This document shows positions 1 to 8,303 of a stretch of DNA of 44,624 nucleotides, one piece after another. This stretch comes from Sandaracinaceae bacterium (GTDB lineage: Bacteria; Myxococcota_A; Polyangia; Polyangiales; JADJQN01): assembly GCA_016712745.1 (NCBI GenBank), contig JADJQN010000002.1, positions 1-44,624 on the forward strand, in the 5' to 3' direction. The notes beneath the pieces were generated by a model. That model worked only from the letters and a program-made list of their open reading frames with translations. It ran no database searches and was not told the origin of the DNA. The position numbers and the translations under genes were made by a program. The stretch's first letter is position 1. Every line of letters starts with the position of its first letter.

Positions 1-669
1 CGTGATGCGGGCAACGCGTACCTTGGGGAGTTCATGAAGGACTACAACCAGCGTTTCGCGTGCGAACCTCAGAGCCCGCACGATGCGCACCGGACGTTGC
101 TGCCCCAGGAAAACCTCGCACGCATCTTCTCGTGGCAAGAGGAGCGACGCCTGACCGGCAGCCTCACCTTGCACTACAATCGCGTGATGTACGTCGTCGC
201 CTCGACGCCAGCATCGGAAAAAGCGCGTGGCAAGCGTGTGACGGTGCGCGAAGAAGAAGATGGAACCGTACACATCGAATATCGAGGCGAACACTTGGAC
301 GCGTACGCGTTTCCCAAAGACGCACGCGTGCATCAAGGCGCCATCGTCGAGAACAAACTCTTAGGACATGTCCTGAGCGTCATCGCGCAAGGTCAGCGCG
401 AGCGTGACAAGCGCACGCTTCAAACGAAGCGCCTCACGTTGCGCGACGAAGATCTCATGCGCAAAGCGATGGGAGAACCAGGTCTGACGACTCGGCGTCC
501 ACGCGCGAACCAGAAGCGCCAACAATCCGCCAGGTCGATTGCGCCCTTGCCCGTAACCCATCCATTGGCCACCGCGCTGCAGTCGGCAAAGCCGCATCCC
601 AAACCAGCAACCCTTGACCGAGGCACCCAAGCGGACAACTGTACTTTGCAGAGCACCGGACATTTCTAA
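1..669 (+). CDS. ISNCY-family transposase, C-terminal part (N-terminus outside window)
   Basis: The reading frame is open from base 1 and ends at TAA 667-669. It starts RDAGNAYLGEFMKDYNQRFA and continues with a DAHR motif, the usual stretch after the DDE/rve catalytic core in ISNCY-family transposases. The C-terminus ends in a basic Arg/Lys region and a final TGHF, also seen at the end of many ISNCY proteins. The catalytic DDE residues are not in this part. The enzyme would cut and join IS ends during transposition. No frameshift is visible in these 222 codons, in contrast to the matching N-terminal part at the other end of the window. The terminal repeat lies immediately at its stop codon. 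Family assignment rests on remembered motifs, not a search. Confidence 0.82.
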   Translation, partial: RDAGNAYLGEFMKDYNQRFACEPQSPHDAHRTLLPQENLARIFSWQEERRLTGSLTLHYNRVMYVVASTPASEKARGKRVTVREEEDGTVHIEYRGEHLDAYAFPKDARVHQGAIVENKLLGHVLSVIAQGQRERDKRTLQTKRLTLRDEDLMRKAMGEPGLTTRRPRANQKRQQSARSIAPLPVTHPLATALQSAKPHPKPATLDRGTQADNCTLQSTGHF

Positions 670-671
670 AT
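635..671. repeat. Right terminal inverted repeat of the ISNCY-type element
   Basis: Read on the minus strand, the sequence just inside the IS end is TTTAGAAATGTCCGGT followed after a few bases by CAAAGTACAGTTGTC. The left end of the element at 43763 reads TTTAGAGATGTCGGT and then CAAGTAAAATGTC. The paired TTTAGA..TGTC and AAGTA..TGTC blocks are what inverted IS ends should look like. The transposase stop codon sits inside the repeat. No target-site duplication is seen when the flank at 672 is compared with the flank before 43763. Confidence 0.6.
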
Positions 672-695
672 CGCACCGACAGGATTTCCACGTGA

Positions 696-1010
696 TGTCG
701 TCCTGTTAGCTTGAGTTCGGACGTGCGGTGGGCTTGTTCCGATGACTCTTTCGACAGCGAAATGTGGTGCTGGGGAGCGACTAACATGATGGGTCTCGGA
801 GCGGACACCGGCACGGTAGACGAGCCCACGCAAGTTCCAGATCTAGCGGCCGTTTCAGCGATGGCTCTCGGCACGTCAGGCTACGCGTGCGCGATCGCCG
901 CAGCGACCCAACAGCTATTCTGTTGGGGAAGCAACGCGAACGGACAGCTTGGGTATGACGCGTCTGCTCCTGAGCATTACTCAGCCGTTCCGGTGTGTGG
1001 GCCACTATGA
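696..1010 (+). pseudogene. RCC1-repeat protein, 3' remnant cut by the IS
   Basis: The frame is open from 696, right beside the IS end, to TGA 1008-1010. It contains two RCC1-type blade signatures, MWCWGATNMMGLG and LFCWGSNANGQLG, each with the Cys-Trp-Gly core and a trailing Gly-Leu-Gly. There is no start codon with a ribosome site and no signal peptide, so the 5' end was probably removed or displaced by the IS. The stop overlaps the next start as ATGA, so this gene and the downstream RCC1 lipoprotein probably formed one translationally coupled operon. RCC1 repeats form seven-bladed propellers; only about two blades remain here. Confidence 0.6.
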
Positions 1011-3592
1011 ACCGATTTGTCCAACGTAGCGTTCTTCTGTTCGTGCTCATTTTCGCAAATGCCTGCAGCGATCACGGCGCCCTCTCTGTAAACGTGCAAA
1101 CGAGCCTGGTGCCAGGACGCGAGTTCTCAAGCGTAGACATTGCACTCGTCGATCCAGTAGCGGTCACCGACGGAGTCTCGGTGCTGCGACACATCGAGCG
1201 AGCCGCGAACGTCGGCGAGGCCTATCTTCAAGGTATTCGCGCGGCAGAGTTTGCCAACATCGAAGCAGGTGAAACCGTAGTACGCGTTCGCCTATTTCGC
1301 GCGGATGGACTGCGTCTTTTGGAGCGTCGCGTTCGTGTGAACATAGCCGACGCGTCGACGAATTTTGCACTCATCGTTCGCATGCAACGAAGCTGCTTGG
1401 ACGTGACGTGCCCCAACGCTGCAGGAAACGGTGCCCTCACTGAATGCCTTGCGGGTCAATGTGTAGACGAGCGATGCAATCCGCCTTCACATGACTTCTG
1501 CCCTGAGGAGGTCTTCTGCAATCTCGCTGAAGAGTGTCCTCAACCAGCGGGTTGTGCTGAGCGGATCTGCCTCCAAGGCCTTTGCGAAACAGCGCCAATC
1601 GACAATGCTTGCACGACCAACGAGTGGTGTGATCCTTCGAGCGGCTGTGTACCGGTGATCGAATCGGATGCCGGCGCACCAGACGCAGGTTTGGATGCCG
1701 CGCTAGAAGACGATGCCAGCACAGATGCCGCAATTGACGCGTCGAGCGATGCTGACCGCGATGCGGGCCCTATTTGTGGAACCGTATGTCGCGAAGGCCT
1801 CGATGAATGTCACTTTGGCTATTGGGATTGTTCGAGCGCCACACCGAGCTGCAGCGCGATTCTTCCTCGTTGGGCTGGCAGTGAATGCGGCGACAATCGC
1901 GTATGCGACGGTCACGGGGCATGTGTTGAGTGCGCGAGCGGCAGCGCGTGTCTCGTCAATGGGTGCGTGCCTGGTGAAGTTGTATGCGCGTCAGGTGCGG
2001 TCGGCTGCGTTCCAAACGCTGAGCCTTTGCCCGCGGGTACAACATGTGCGAGCGGTTCTGTGTGCACCACCGCGGGCCAATGTGTTCATGCGCCTGATCA
2101 AGGCGATGCGTGTGACGAAAATTGCACGCACGGTGCTTACGACTACGCGAGCGGAGCGCGTATCTGTATTGCTGACGGTTCTGCGAGTTCGCCTGGCACA
2201 AGCTGCGGCGATGGCCTTGTATGCAGCCCGGAAGGCGAATGCGTTCCTTGCACGGTCGAATCATGTATCAGCGGTTGTTGGTCCGGATCGATCGAATGCG
2301 GGAGCGGCACACCAGTGTGTTCGCAGTCTTCACCCATGCCCGCGGGCGCGACATGCGCAGGCGGCGTCTGTGATGGCTCTGGCACTTGTCTAAGTTGCAC
2401 CACAGGGGAAGCCTGCGACACATGGAATCCGTGTCGCCAAAGTGCAATCGAATGCGGTCGCGAGATTCGTTGCACGACTGTAAGTAACGAAGCGGTCGGC
2501 ATCGCGTGCGACGCTGGCATCTGCAACGGTCAAGGAGATTGTGTAGATCCGCTGGTCGCTCTTTCGATGCGGATGTCAACGCAACACGCATGCGCGATTC
2601 TGAGTGATCGGACACTCAAGTGTTGGGGCATCAACTCAAATGGCGAGCTTGGCATTGGTACAACAACGCCTCCGTTTTTCGCTCCATATATCAAATCAGC
2701 GGTGCCTGGGCTCAGCGACCTGGACGAGCTCGAAGTCACGTCCCAACGCACATGCGTGCGATCTCTGACAGGAAGCGTCTGGTGTTGGGGTCGCAACAAC
2801 GTAGGCCAGCTTGGTGACGGCAGCACGACGGGGCGCACTTCACCCACCCTGATTACTTTGCCGTTTCCCGCTATCGATATCGCGGTGAGCTTCAAGAATA
2901 CGTGTGCTGTGCTTTCGAATCACAGCGTGTATTGCTGGGGCGCAGGCAACCTTGGCGTGCTTGGAAACGGAATGAGCTCCAACTCAACGCTTCCATCGCA
3001 CGTGACAGGCGTTACTGACGCCGAGCGCGTTTTTCTCGGCGGTGCTGGCATGTGCGTGCTGCGAAGCAGCGGAGTCATTTCCTGCTCTGGCACCGGCGTG
3101 AGCGGCGTTGGTTCGGCGCGAACTCTCGTCGTAGTGGACGTCCCGGGCGTCGACGAAGTGAGCGAAATGCAGTTCTCTCCCGAGCTCGGCGTTCCATGCG
3201 CAGTTCGATCGGGCGGACGCGTGACCTGCTGGGGAGCCTCTGTCGATGCAGATCTGACGTTGCCATTCTCCGACGCGACTAAGATTGCTGTGTATCTGAA
3301 TGGACCTTACGATGTCAGGTGCATCTTGCGCGCGAACGGTCAAGTCTGGTGCGACGGTCCAAACAATTTCGGAGCTCTCGGACGCGGCGACGGTGTTGAT
3401 TTTCCGCTGTCGGATTGGGGCCCCGTTTCGAATCTTGAAGGGGCCACCGATCTCATTCCCTACTCATGCGCGAGCGTCGTCGGCGGCTACTGGGAGTGCT
3501 GGGGTAGCTACAACTACTATCAAGGCATCTACGGAACCGGCAGCTACATGAACTATTTCTATTACCCGACCGTCGCGGTCGCCAGCCCATAG
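1007..3592 (+). CDS. Lipoprotein with LVPG/Cys-rich N-terminus and seven-blade RCC1 propeller
   Basis: The start ATG 1007 is chosen because it overlaps the upstream stop (ATGA) and begins a clean signal peptide; the lipidated Cys is residue 20 (FANAC). The protein has 861 residues. Residues 20-140 form a domain shared with four other genes here (signature SLVPG then a DGL-type turn). Residues about 140-520 are Cys-rich, interrupted near 220-255 by an Asp/Ala spacer. From about residue 525 there are seven RCC1-like blades with cores CWGINSNGELG, CWGRNNVGQLG, CWGAGNLGVLG, CSGTG, CWGAS, CDGPNNFGALG and CWGSYNYYQG. In blade 4 the Trp is Ser, and in blade 6 it is Asp. RCC1 propellers usually bind proteins; the ligand here is unknown. 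It converges on the minus-strand gene 15 bp downstream. Confidence 0.85.
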   Translation: MNRFVQRSVLLFVLIFANACSDHGALSVNVQTSLVPGREFSSVDIALVDPVAVTDGVSVLRHIERAANVGEAYLQGIRAAEFANIEAGETVVRVRLFRADGLRLLERRVRVNIADASTNFALIVRMQRSCLDVTCPNAAGNGALTECLAGQCVDERCNPPSHDFCPEEVFCNLAEECPQPAGCAERICLQGLCETAPIDNACTTNEWCDPSSGCVPVIESDAGAPDAGLDAALEDDASTDAAIDASSDADRDAGPICGTVCREGLDECHFGYWDCSSATPSCSAILPRWAGSECGDNRVCDGHGACVECASGSACLVNGCVPGEVVCASGAVGCVPNAEPLPAGTTCASGSVCTTAGQCVHAPDQGDACDENCTHGAYDYASGARICIADGSASSPGTSCGDGLVCSPEGECVPCTVESCISGCWSGSIECGSGTPVCSQSSPMPAGATCAGGVCDGSGTCLSCTTGEACDTWNPCRQSAIECGREIRCTTVSNEAVGIACDAGICNGQGDCVDPLVALSMRMSTQHACAILSDRTLKCWGINSNGELGIGTTTPPFFAPYIKSAVPGLSDLDELEVTSQRTCVRSLTGSVWCWGRNNVGQLGDGSTTGRTSPTLITLPFPAIDIAVSFKNTCAVLSNHSVYCWGAGNLGVLGNGMSSNSTLPSHVTGVTDAERVFLGGAGMCVLRSSGVISCSGTGVSGVGSARTLVVVDVPGVDEVSEMQFSPELGVPCAVRSGGRVTCWGASVDADLTLPFSDATKIAVYLNGPYDVRCILRANGQVWCDGPNNFGALGRGDGVDFPLSDWGPVSNLEGATDLIPYSCASVVGGYWECWGSYNYYQGIYGTGSYMNYFYYPTVAVASP

Positions 3593-3607
3593 CGCGTCGT
3601 CGCGGCG

Positions 3608-4660
3608 TTATTCCTGTTCACGCATAAACTGCACGACGGCCTCGCCCTTCGGCGTTAGGCCGGCGAAGTCCGGGTGGAGAGTTGCCACGTCATCAGGGTG
3701 ATAGTCGCTATACAGAATCTGATCGAAGAGAAAATCCCCTGGCAACAGATGCGCGAGGATCGCTTCATAGTGCGCGACCACCAAGGGAGCAGCCGCCTCA
3801 TAGGTCGTGACAGCAGGATCGAGGTTGCCGGCTTCGGTGATTGCGATGCGCGTCCCTGCGGGAAGGAGCGAGCGCAAGTCGCTGATCTGATTGTAGTCGA
3901 ACACTCCTTCGCCGTAGTCGTAGAGATGAATCGTGACGTTCAAGCCACGCATAATTTCCTTCGTGGAAAAAGCCTCGACCATCGCGGTATTCCACGCGGC
4001 AAAAAATTCGTCGTTCTTGGGTGCGCAGATGGCGAACATGGGTAGATCGAATCTTTCGAGTACCGGCACAAAGGCTGGGAGGATCTCATCAACGTAGATC
4101 GCGGGGGTGACCATGTGCATCACGCCGTCCACCGAGGTGTCGCCGAGGCGGTAGCCCCGCTTGTAGTACTCGTTCATGAGTTCGAGAAATGTGAAACGAG
4201 CGCCAAGGTCGATCCAATGCTGAATGAATGCAGCTTGGCTCTCCGGCGTATCGTTACCGTTGACCACGTAAACGAGACTGATGTTGTGTTCGTTCTGTAG
4301 CGCGACCCATGCAGATATTTGCGCGTCGCTCCAATCGCTGGGAAATTCGGTCTGCGAACGGGTGCCTCCATTCACACGCACGTGAATGCGTGGAAGCAAC
4401 GTCGAGGTGAACTCATTGGTGAACATGGCGTCCGCGAGCGCGACTTGCTCCGTCGTATTCAGAGTCCCCTTGGCATTGAAGCCGAGCTGAACGCTATCGG
4501 TTCCAGCGTCGCCGTTCGTGGCGTCAATGGAATCCATTGCGTCGTGATCGGTGGCCGCGTCCTGCAAGCCAGCGTCGCCGTCGCTGCCTGATGTGCTCGA
4601 GCACGCGAAGAGATTCGAGCACAAAATCACCACCCAAAGCGCATGATGTGAAGAGGACAT
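3608..4660 (-). CDS. Clan GH-A-like (beta/alpha)8 lipoprotein, putative glycoside hydrolase
   Basis: This 350-residue product starts at ATG 4660; the lipobox is LFAC with Cys20, followed by an Asp/Ala-rich spacer to about residue 55. The rest resembles a TIM-barrel glycosidase of clan GH-A. LELMNEYY (Asn163-Glu164) matches the acid/base motif at the end of strand 4, and IAITEAGN (Glu276) matches the nucleophile on strand 7. The predicted role is retaining hydrolysis of a beta-linked polysaccharide at the cell surface; substrate and GH family cannot be told by eye. It is the only minus-strand gene between 1 and 41 kb and interrupts the lipoprotein array. It shares a 193-bp divergent upstream region with the next gene. 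A non-catalytic barrel is possible. Confidence 0.75.
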   Translation of the reverse strand: MSSSHHALWVVILCSNLFACSSTSGSDGDAGLQDAATDHDAMDSIDATNGDAGTDSVQLGFNAKGTLNTTEQVALADAMFTNEFTSTLLPRIHVRVNGGTRSQTEFPSDWSDAQISAWVALQNEHNISLVYVVNGNDTPESQAAFIQHWIDLGARFTFLELMNEYYKRGYRLGDTSVDGVMHMVTPAIYVDEILPAFVPVLERFDLPMFAICAPKNDEFFAAWNTAMVEAFSTKEIMRGLNVTIHLYDYGEGVFDYNQISDLRSLLPAGTRIAITEAGNLDPAVTTYEAAAPLVVAHYEAILAHLLPGDFLFDQILYSDYHPDDVATLHPDFAGLTPKGEAVVQFMREQE

Positions 4661-4797
4661 ATCGCGTAGTTTGCACTCGGCAGTTCGAACTGACCATCTG
4701 AAATCAGGGCTTCGTCGCCGCTCGTCGTTTTTCGTCATGGGGCGAACTAAAACTTTCGGCGGCGATGCGCTATGGCCATCTTCCTCTGACGAACGCA

Positions 4798-4811
4798 CAC
4801 TAACGTCAGTG
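4798..4811. promoter_or_regulatory. Imperfect palindrome, candidate operator in divergent region
   Basis: CACTAACGTCAGTG reads almost the same on both strands (CACTnACGTnAGTG; 12 of 14 positions symmetric). It lies 43 bp before the start at 4854 and 138 bp before the start at 4660, in the only divergent intergenic region of the array. That is a plausible operator site. No regulator gene is adjacent. Confidence 0.25.
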
Positions 4812-4841
4812 AGAATGTGGGCATGGCGCTACGCGCGTGAC

Positions 4842-4847
4842 GGAGGA
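4842..4847 (+). promoter_or_regulatory. Ribosome binding site deciding the start of the 4854 gene
   Basis: GGAGGA ends 6 bases before ATG 4854. The frame is open much further upstream (to about 4671), but only ATG 4854 has this site and gives a proper lipoprotein signal, so the longer reading is rejected. Confidence 0.7.
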
Positions 4848-4853
4848 AATGAA

Positions 4854-7800
4854 ATGCGTATTGGAGTTCTTGGCGCGCTTGCGCTCACCGTCGTGTTCGC
4901 AGCATGCAGCCAAGATTCGGGGCAGCTCGAGGTGCAAGTGGTCACGGGCCTGGTGCCCGGGGCCGAGTTCGCATCCGTCGAAACCTATCTCGCGTCGCGC
5001 TCAGCCGCGGGCTTTGAAACGCGCATTGATTCGGTAGAGGCAGTCGCTCATTTTGGAAACGACTTTGCGCACGGAAGGCGCGTAGCGGCGTTCAATCCGA
5101 GGTCCGGCGAGTATCTTGTGCGCGTGGTGTTGCGTCGCCGCGACGGAAGCGTGCTCGTGAGTCAGGCAACCGCAGTCTCATTCTTGAGTGACTACGTATT
5201 GCGCGTCCACATTACACGCGATTGCGTCGGAGTGGTTTGTCCCGGCGCAGGCGGTAGCGAGCTTATCGCTTGCTTGAATGGCCAGTGCGTCGATCCCCGA
5301 TGCGACGATCAACACCGCGCGTATTGCCCGTCGGTCTATTTTTGCCACGCAACGAGCGAATGCCGGCCGTCCGCAGCGTGCGCTGTCTCCGAATGCGACG
5401 AAGGCATCTGCACAGAAACAAGCGCTCCTAACGCGTGCGAAGACTCAGAGTGGTGTGAGCCGAAATTGGGCTGCACATCGCTCATCGAAGAGCCAAGCGA
5501 TGGCCCGACGTGCGGGACCATTTGCGGCCGAACGACAAGCGAGTGCCGAGCAAGCTACTGGAACTGCGATGGCGCAGCGCCAGTCTGCACGCCGCTCCTC
5601 TCACTCGCGCCCGGCACCGAATGCGGAGAAGAGAGCGTGTGCGATCTGGTTGGCGCTTGCGTTTCGTGCGTCTCTGGGAACGGTTGCTCTGTAGGTTGCG
5701 CACGCGGAGTCATCGGGTGCAGCACAGGCGCACCCGTTTGCAATCTCGTGTTGCCGACAGTCAGCTTGTCGCCAACTTCAATGTGTTTGGACGTGGGAAG
5801 CTGCGTCGATGGCATGCCGTGCACGACCAACGGTGTCTGCGATGGCGACGGGATATGTCGATTGGGATCCGGCGTGCCCGGGCTTATCATCACGCCGACC
5901 ACCGGACTCATCACCTCGGAGGCAGGCGGCACAGCCATTGTCACCGTGCGACTCGCGGCGCGTCCAGGCTCCACCGTAGTGCTGGCGATTGGCAGCACCG
6001 ACACCACCGAGGGAACCGTGGCGCCTAACACGCTGATCTTCACGAGCGCGACATGGAACGATGCGCAAAGTTTTACGATCACGGGTGTCGACGATGCAAT
6101 CACGGACGGTGATCGGCCGTACGCGATACACTTTGAGGTGGCTTCACTCGATGCGGCCTATGCTGCAGTCGTCACCGCGGATCTATCCGTGACCAACACG
6201 GATGACGAGACCCCAGGAATCACCGTGACGCCAACCAGCGGCCTCATAACGAGTGAGGCCGGCGGCACGGCAACCTTCCAAATCGTTCTGAACACGCAAC
6301 CCACCGACGACGTGACCATTTCGTTGTCGAGCACGAACGAAGACGAAGGCACGGTGAGTCCCGCATCGGTGGTCTTTACGAGTTTGAATTGGAGCGCGGC
6401 TCGCACGATTACGGTGACTGGCGTCGACGATTCTGTCGTCGATGGGGACGTGGCCTTCTTGATCACGACGAGCGCTGCTGTGAGCGCGGACCCGAACTAC
6501 GACAACTACGACGCGAGCGATGTCTCGGTGACCAACCACGACAACGATGTCCGCGGATTTGCCGTAACGCCAATTATGGGCCTCATCACGACTGAGGGCG
6601 GCGGCACAGATACGTTCAACATCGTGCTCACTGCGCAACCGACGGCAAGCGTGAGCGTCTCACTGATGAGTAGCAACACGATCGAGGGCACGGTTTCGCC
6701 GGCCAGCGTGACCTTCACCACAACGAACTGGTCTACGCCGCAAACGGTCACTGTTACTGGTGTCGATGATGCGGTTTTGGATGGAGATATCGCTTACACG
6801 ATCGTCACTGGGAACGCCGCGAGCGCCGATGCTGACTACAATGGCTTAGCCGTCGCGGATGTGTCGGTGACCAATCGGGGGGTCATCCGTTACGTCAAAG
6901 CTTCGAACACCGGAGCAGGCGACGAGCTCGGCTTCGCCATCGCATTGTCCGCGGACGGCAACACGCTCGCGGTCGCCGCGCCCACTGAAGCTAGCAACGC
7001 GACTGGCATCGACGGCAACCAAGCCGACAACTCTGCCGCGAATTCAGGTGCCGTATACATCTTCACGCGCACGGGCTCAGCTTGGACCCAGCAGGCGTAC
7101 ATCAAAGCCTCCAATACGGACGCTACGGATTTCTTCGGCTACTCCGTTTCATTGACTTCGGACGGCAACACCCTCGCGGTCGGAGCACCCTACGAGGCTA
7201 GCAACGCCACGGGCATCAACGGAAACCAATCCAACAACGCTGGATATGCGGGGGCTGCGTATGTCTTCACGCGCACAGGCTCCGTGTGGACACAGCAGGC
7301 CTACATCAAGTCGTCGAATACCGAAGGCTTTGACTGGTTCGGCTATCCGCTCACATTGTCCGCCGACGGCACCACGCTCGCCGTCGCCTCTGCCTGGGAA
7401 GATAGCAACGCCACTGGCATCAACGGGAACCAAGCCAACAACTCCGCCACGAATGCAGGTGCGGTTTATGTTTTCGTGCGCACGGGCTCCGTGTGGACCC
7501 AGCAAGCGTACGTCAAAGCCTCGAACATTTCTTTGTACTCCGGCTTTGGCAACGGGCTCGGGCTGTCTTCGGACGGCAACACACTCGCGGTAGGAGCGAC
7601 CGGTGAGTCGAGCAACGCCACCGGCATCGACGGCAACCAGCTCAACAATTTCGCTTCGGCAGCGGGCGCGGCGTACGTTTTCACGCGCGCGGGCTCGGTA
7701 TGGAGCCAACAAGTTTACATCAAGGCGTCGAACGCCGAGGCGAGCGACTACTTTGGCTGGTGTCTCGCGCTCTCGTCGGACGGCAACACGCTCGCGGTCG

Positions 7801-8303
7801 GGGCATACCGCGAGCGCAGCAACGCCACTGGCATCGACGGCGACCAAGCCGACAACTCCGCTGACAATGCGGGTGCGGCGTATCTCTTCACGCGCGCGGG
7901 CTCAGTGTGGAGCCAACAGGCGTACGTCAAAGCGTCGAATACGGGCATGGACGACAGCTTCGGCTATTCCGTCGCGTTGTCCTCCGACGGCGATACGCTC
8001 GCGGTCGGCGCCTACCAAGAAGCCAGCAACGCGACCCGGATCGGCGGCAACCAAGTCGACAACTCCGCCGTGGGTTCAGGCGCTGTGTACGTCTTCTCGC
8101 GCACGGGGTCGGTGTGGATGCAAAAGGCTTACGCCAAAGCGTTGAGCACGGGCGCGATCGGCTTCGGCTACTCTGTTGCGTTGTCCTCGGATGGCAACAC
8201 GCTTGCAGCTGGAGCTCCCAGCGAGAGCAGCAACGCCACCGGCGTTGATGGAAGCCCAGCCGACCACTCCGCTGCGGGCGCAGGTGCTGTGTATGTGTAC
8301 TGA
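4854..8303 (+). CDS. Stalk-and-propeller lipoprotein 1: LVPG/Cys-rich, 3 Calx-beta-like, 7 FG-GAP blades
   Basis: 1,149 residues; lipobox FAAC, Cys18. Residues 18-130 are the LVPG domain (VVTGLVPGAEF), and 130-340 are Cys-rich with paired Cys loops. Residues 343-680 hold three tandem repeats of about 112 residues with PT(S/T)GL(I/V)T(S/T)E, a central NW..(P/A)..(I/V)TVTGVDD, and an ending like VTNxDDE. This pattern fits Calx-beta (calcium-binding Ig-like) domains. Residues 681-1149 hold seven blades, each opening with VKASNT/IKASNT and containing DGNTLAVGA, SNATGI and GAVYVF, which fits FG-GAP_2. In the last blade KASN has become KALS. The protein is probably displayed at the outer membrane; the ligand is unknown. 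Its last 11 bases overlap the next gene. Confidence 0.85.
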   Translation: MRIGVLGALALTVVFAACSQDSGQLEVQVVTGLVPGAEFASVETYLASRSAAGFETRIDSVEAVAHFGNDFAHGRRVAAFNPRSGEYLVRVVLRRRDGSVLVSQATAVSFLSDYVLRVHITRDCVGVVCPGAGGSELIACLNGQCVDPRCDDQHRAYCPSVYFCHATSECRPSAACAVSECDEGICTETSAPNACEDSEWCEPKLGCTSLIEEPSDGPTCGTICGRTTSECRASYWNCDGAAPVCTPLLSLAPGTECGEESVCDLVGACVSCVSGNGCSVGCARGVIGCSTGAPVCNLVLPTVSLSPTSMCLDVGSCVDGMPCTTNGVCDGDGICRLGSGVPGLIITPTTGLITSEAGGTAIVTVRLAARPGSTVVLAIGSTDTTEGTVAPNTLIFTSATWNDAQSFTITGVDDAITDGDRPYAIHFEVASLDAAYAAVVTADLSVTNTDDETPGITVTPTSGLITSEAGGTATFQIVLNTQPTDDVTISLSSTNEDEGTVSPASVVFTSLNWSAARTITVTGVDDSVVDGDVAFLITTSAAVSADPNYDNYDASDVSVTNHDNDVRGFAVTPIMGLITTEGGGTDTFNIVLTAQPTASVSVSLMSSNTIEGTVSPASVTFTTTNWSTPQTVTVTGVDDAVLDGDIAYTIVTGNAASADADYNGLAVADVSVTNRGVIRYVKASNTGAGDELGFAIALSADGNTLAVAAPTEASNATGIDGNQADNSAANSGAVYIFTRTGSAWTQQAYIKASNTDATDFFGYSVSLTSDGNTLAVGAPYEASNATGINGNQSNNAGYAGAAYVFTRTGSVWTQQAYIKSSNTEGFDWFGYPLTLSADGTTLAVASAWEDSNATGINGNQANNSATNAGAVYVFVRTGSVWTQQAYVKASNISLYSGFGNGLGLSSDGNTLAVGATGESSNATGIDGNQLNNFASAAGAAYVFTRAGSVWSQQVYIKASNAEASDYFGWCLALSSDGNTLAVGAYRERSNATGIDGDQADNSADNAGAAYLFTRAGSVWSQQAYVKASNTGMDDSFGYSVALSSDGDTLAVGAYQEASNATRIGGNQVDNSAVGSGAVYVFSRTGSVWMQKAYAKALSTGAIGFGYSVALSSDGNTLAAGAPSESSNATGVDGSPADHSAAGAGAVYVY

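Noticed and set aside
1713..2393. Open frame of 226 codons inside the 1007 gene
   Set aside because: It overlaps the Cys-rich region in another frame and has no recognisable features. The enclosing frame carries the conserved Cys pairs.
4671..4853. An N-terminal extension of the 4854 gene to 4671
   Set aside because: The frame is open but overlaps the divergent promoter region. It would bury the signal peptide, and a good ribosome site precedes ATG 4854.
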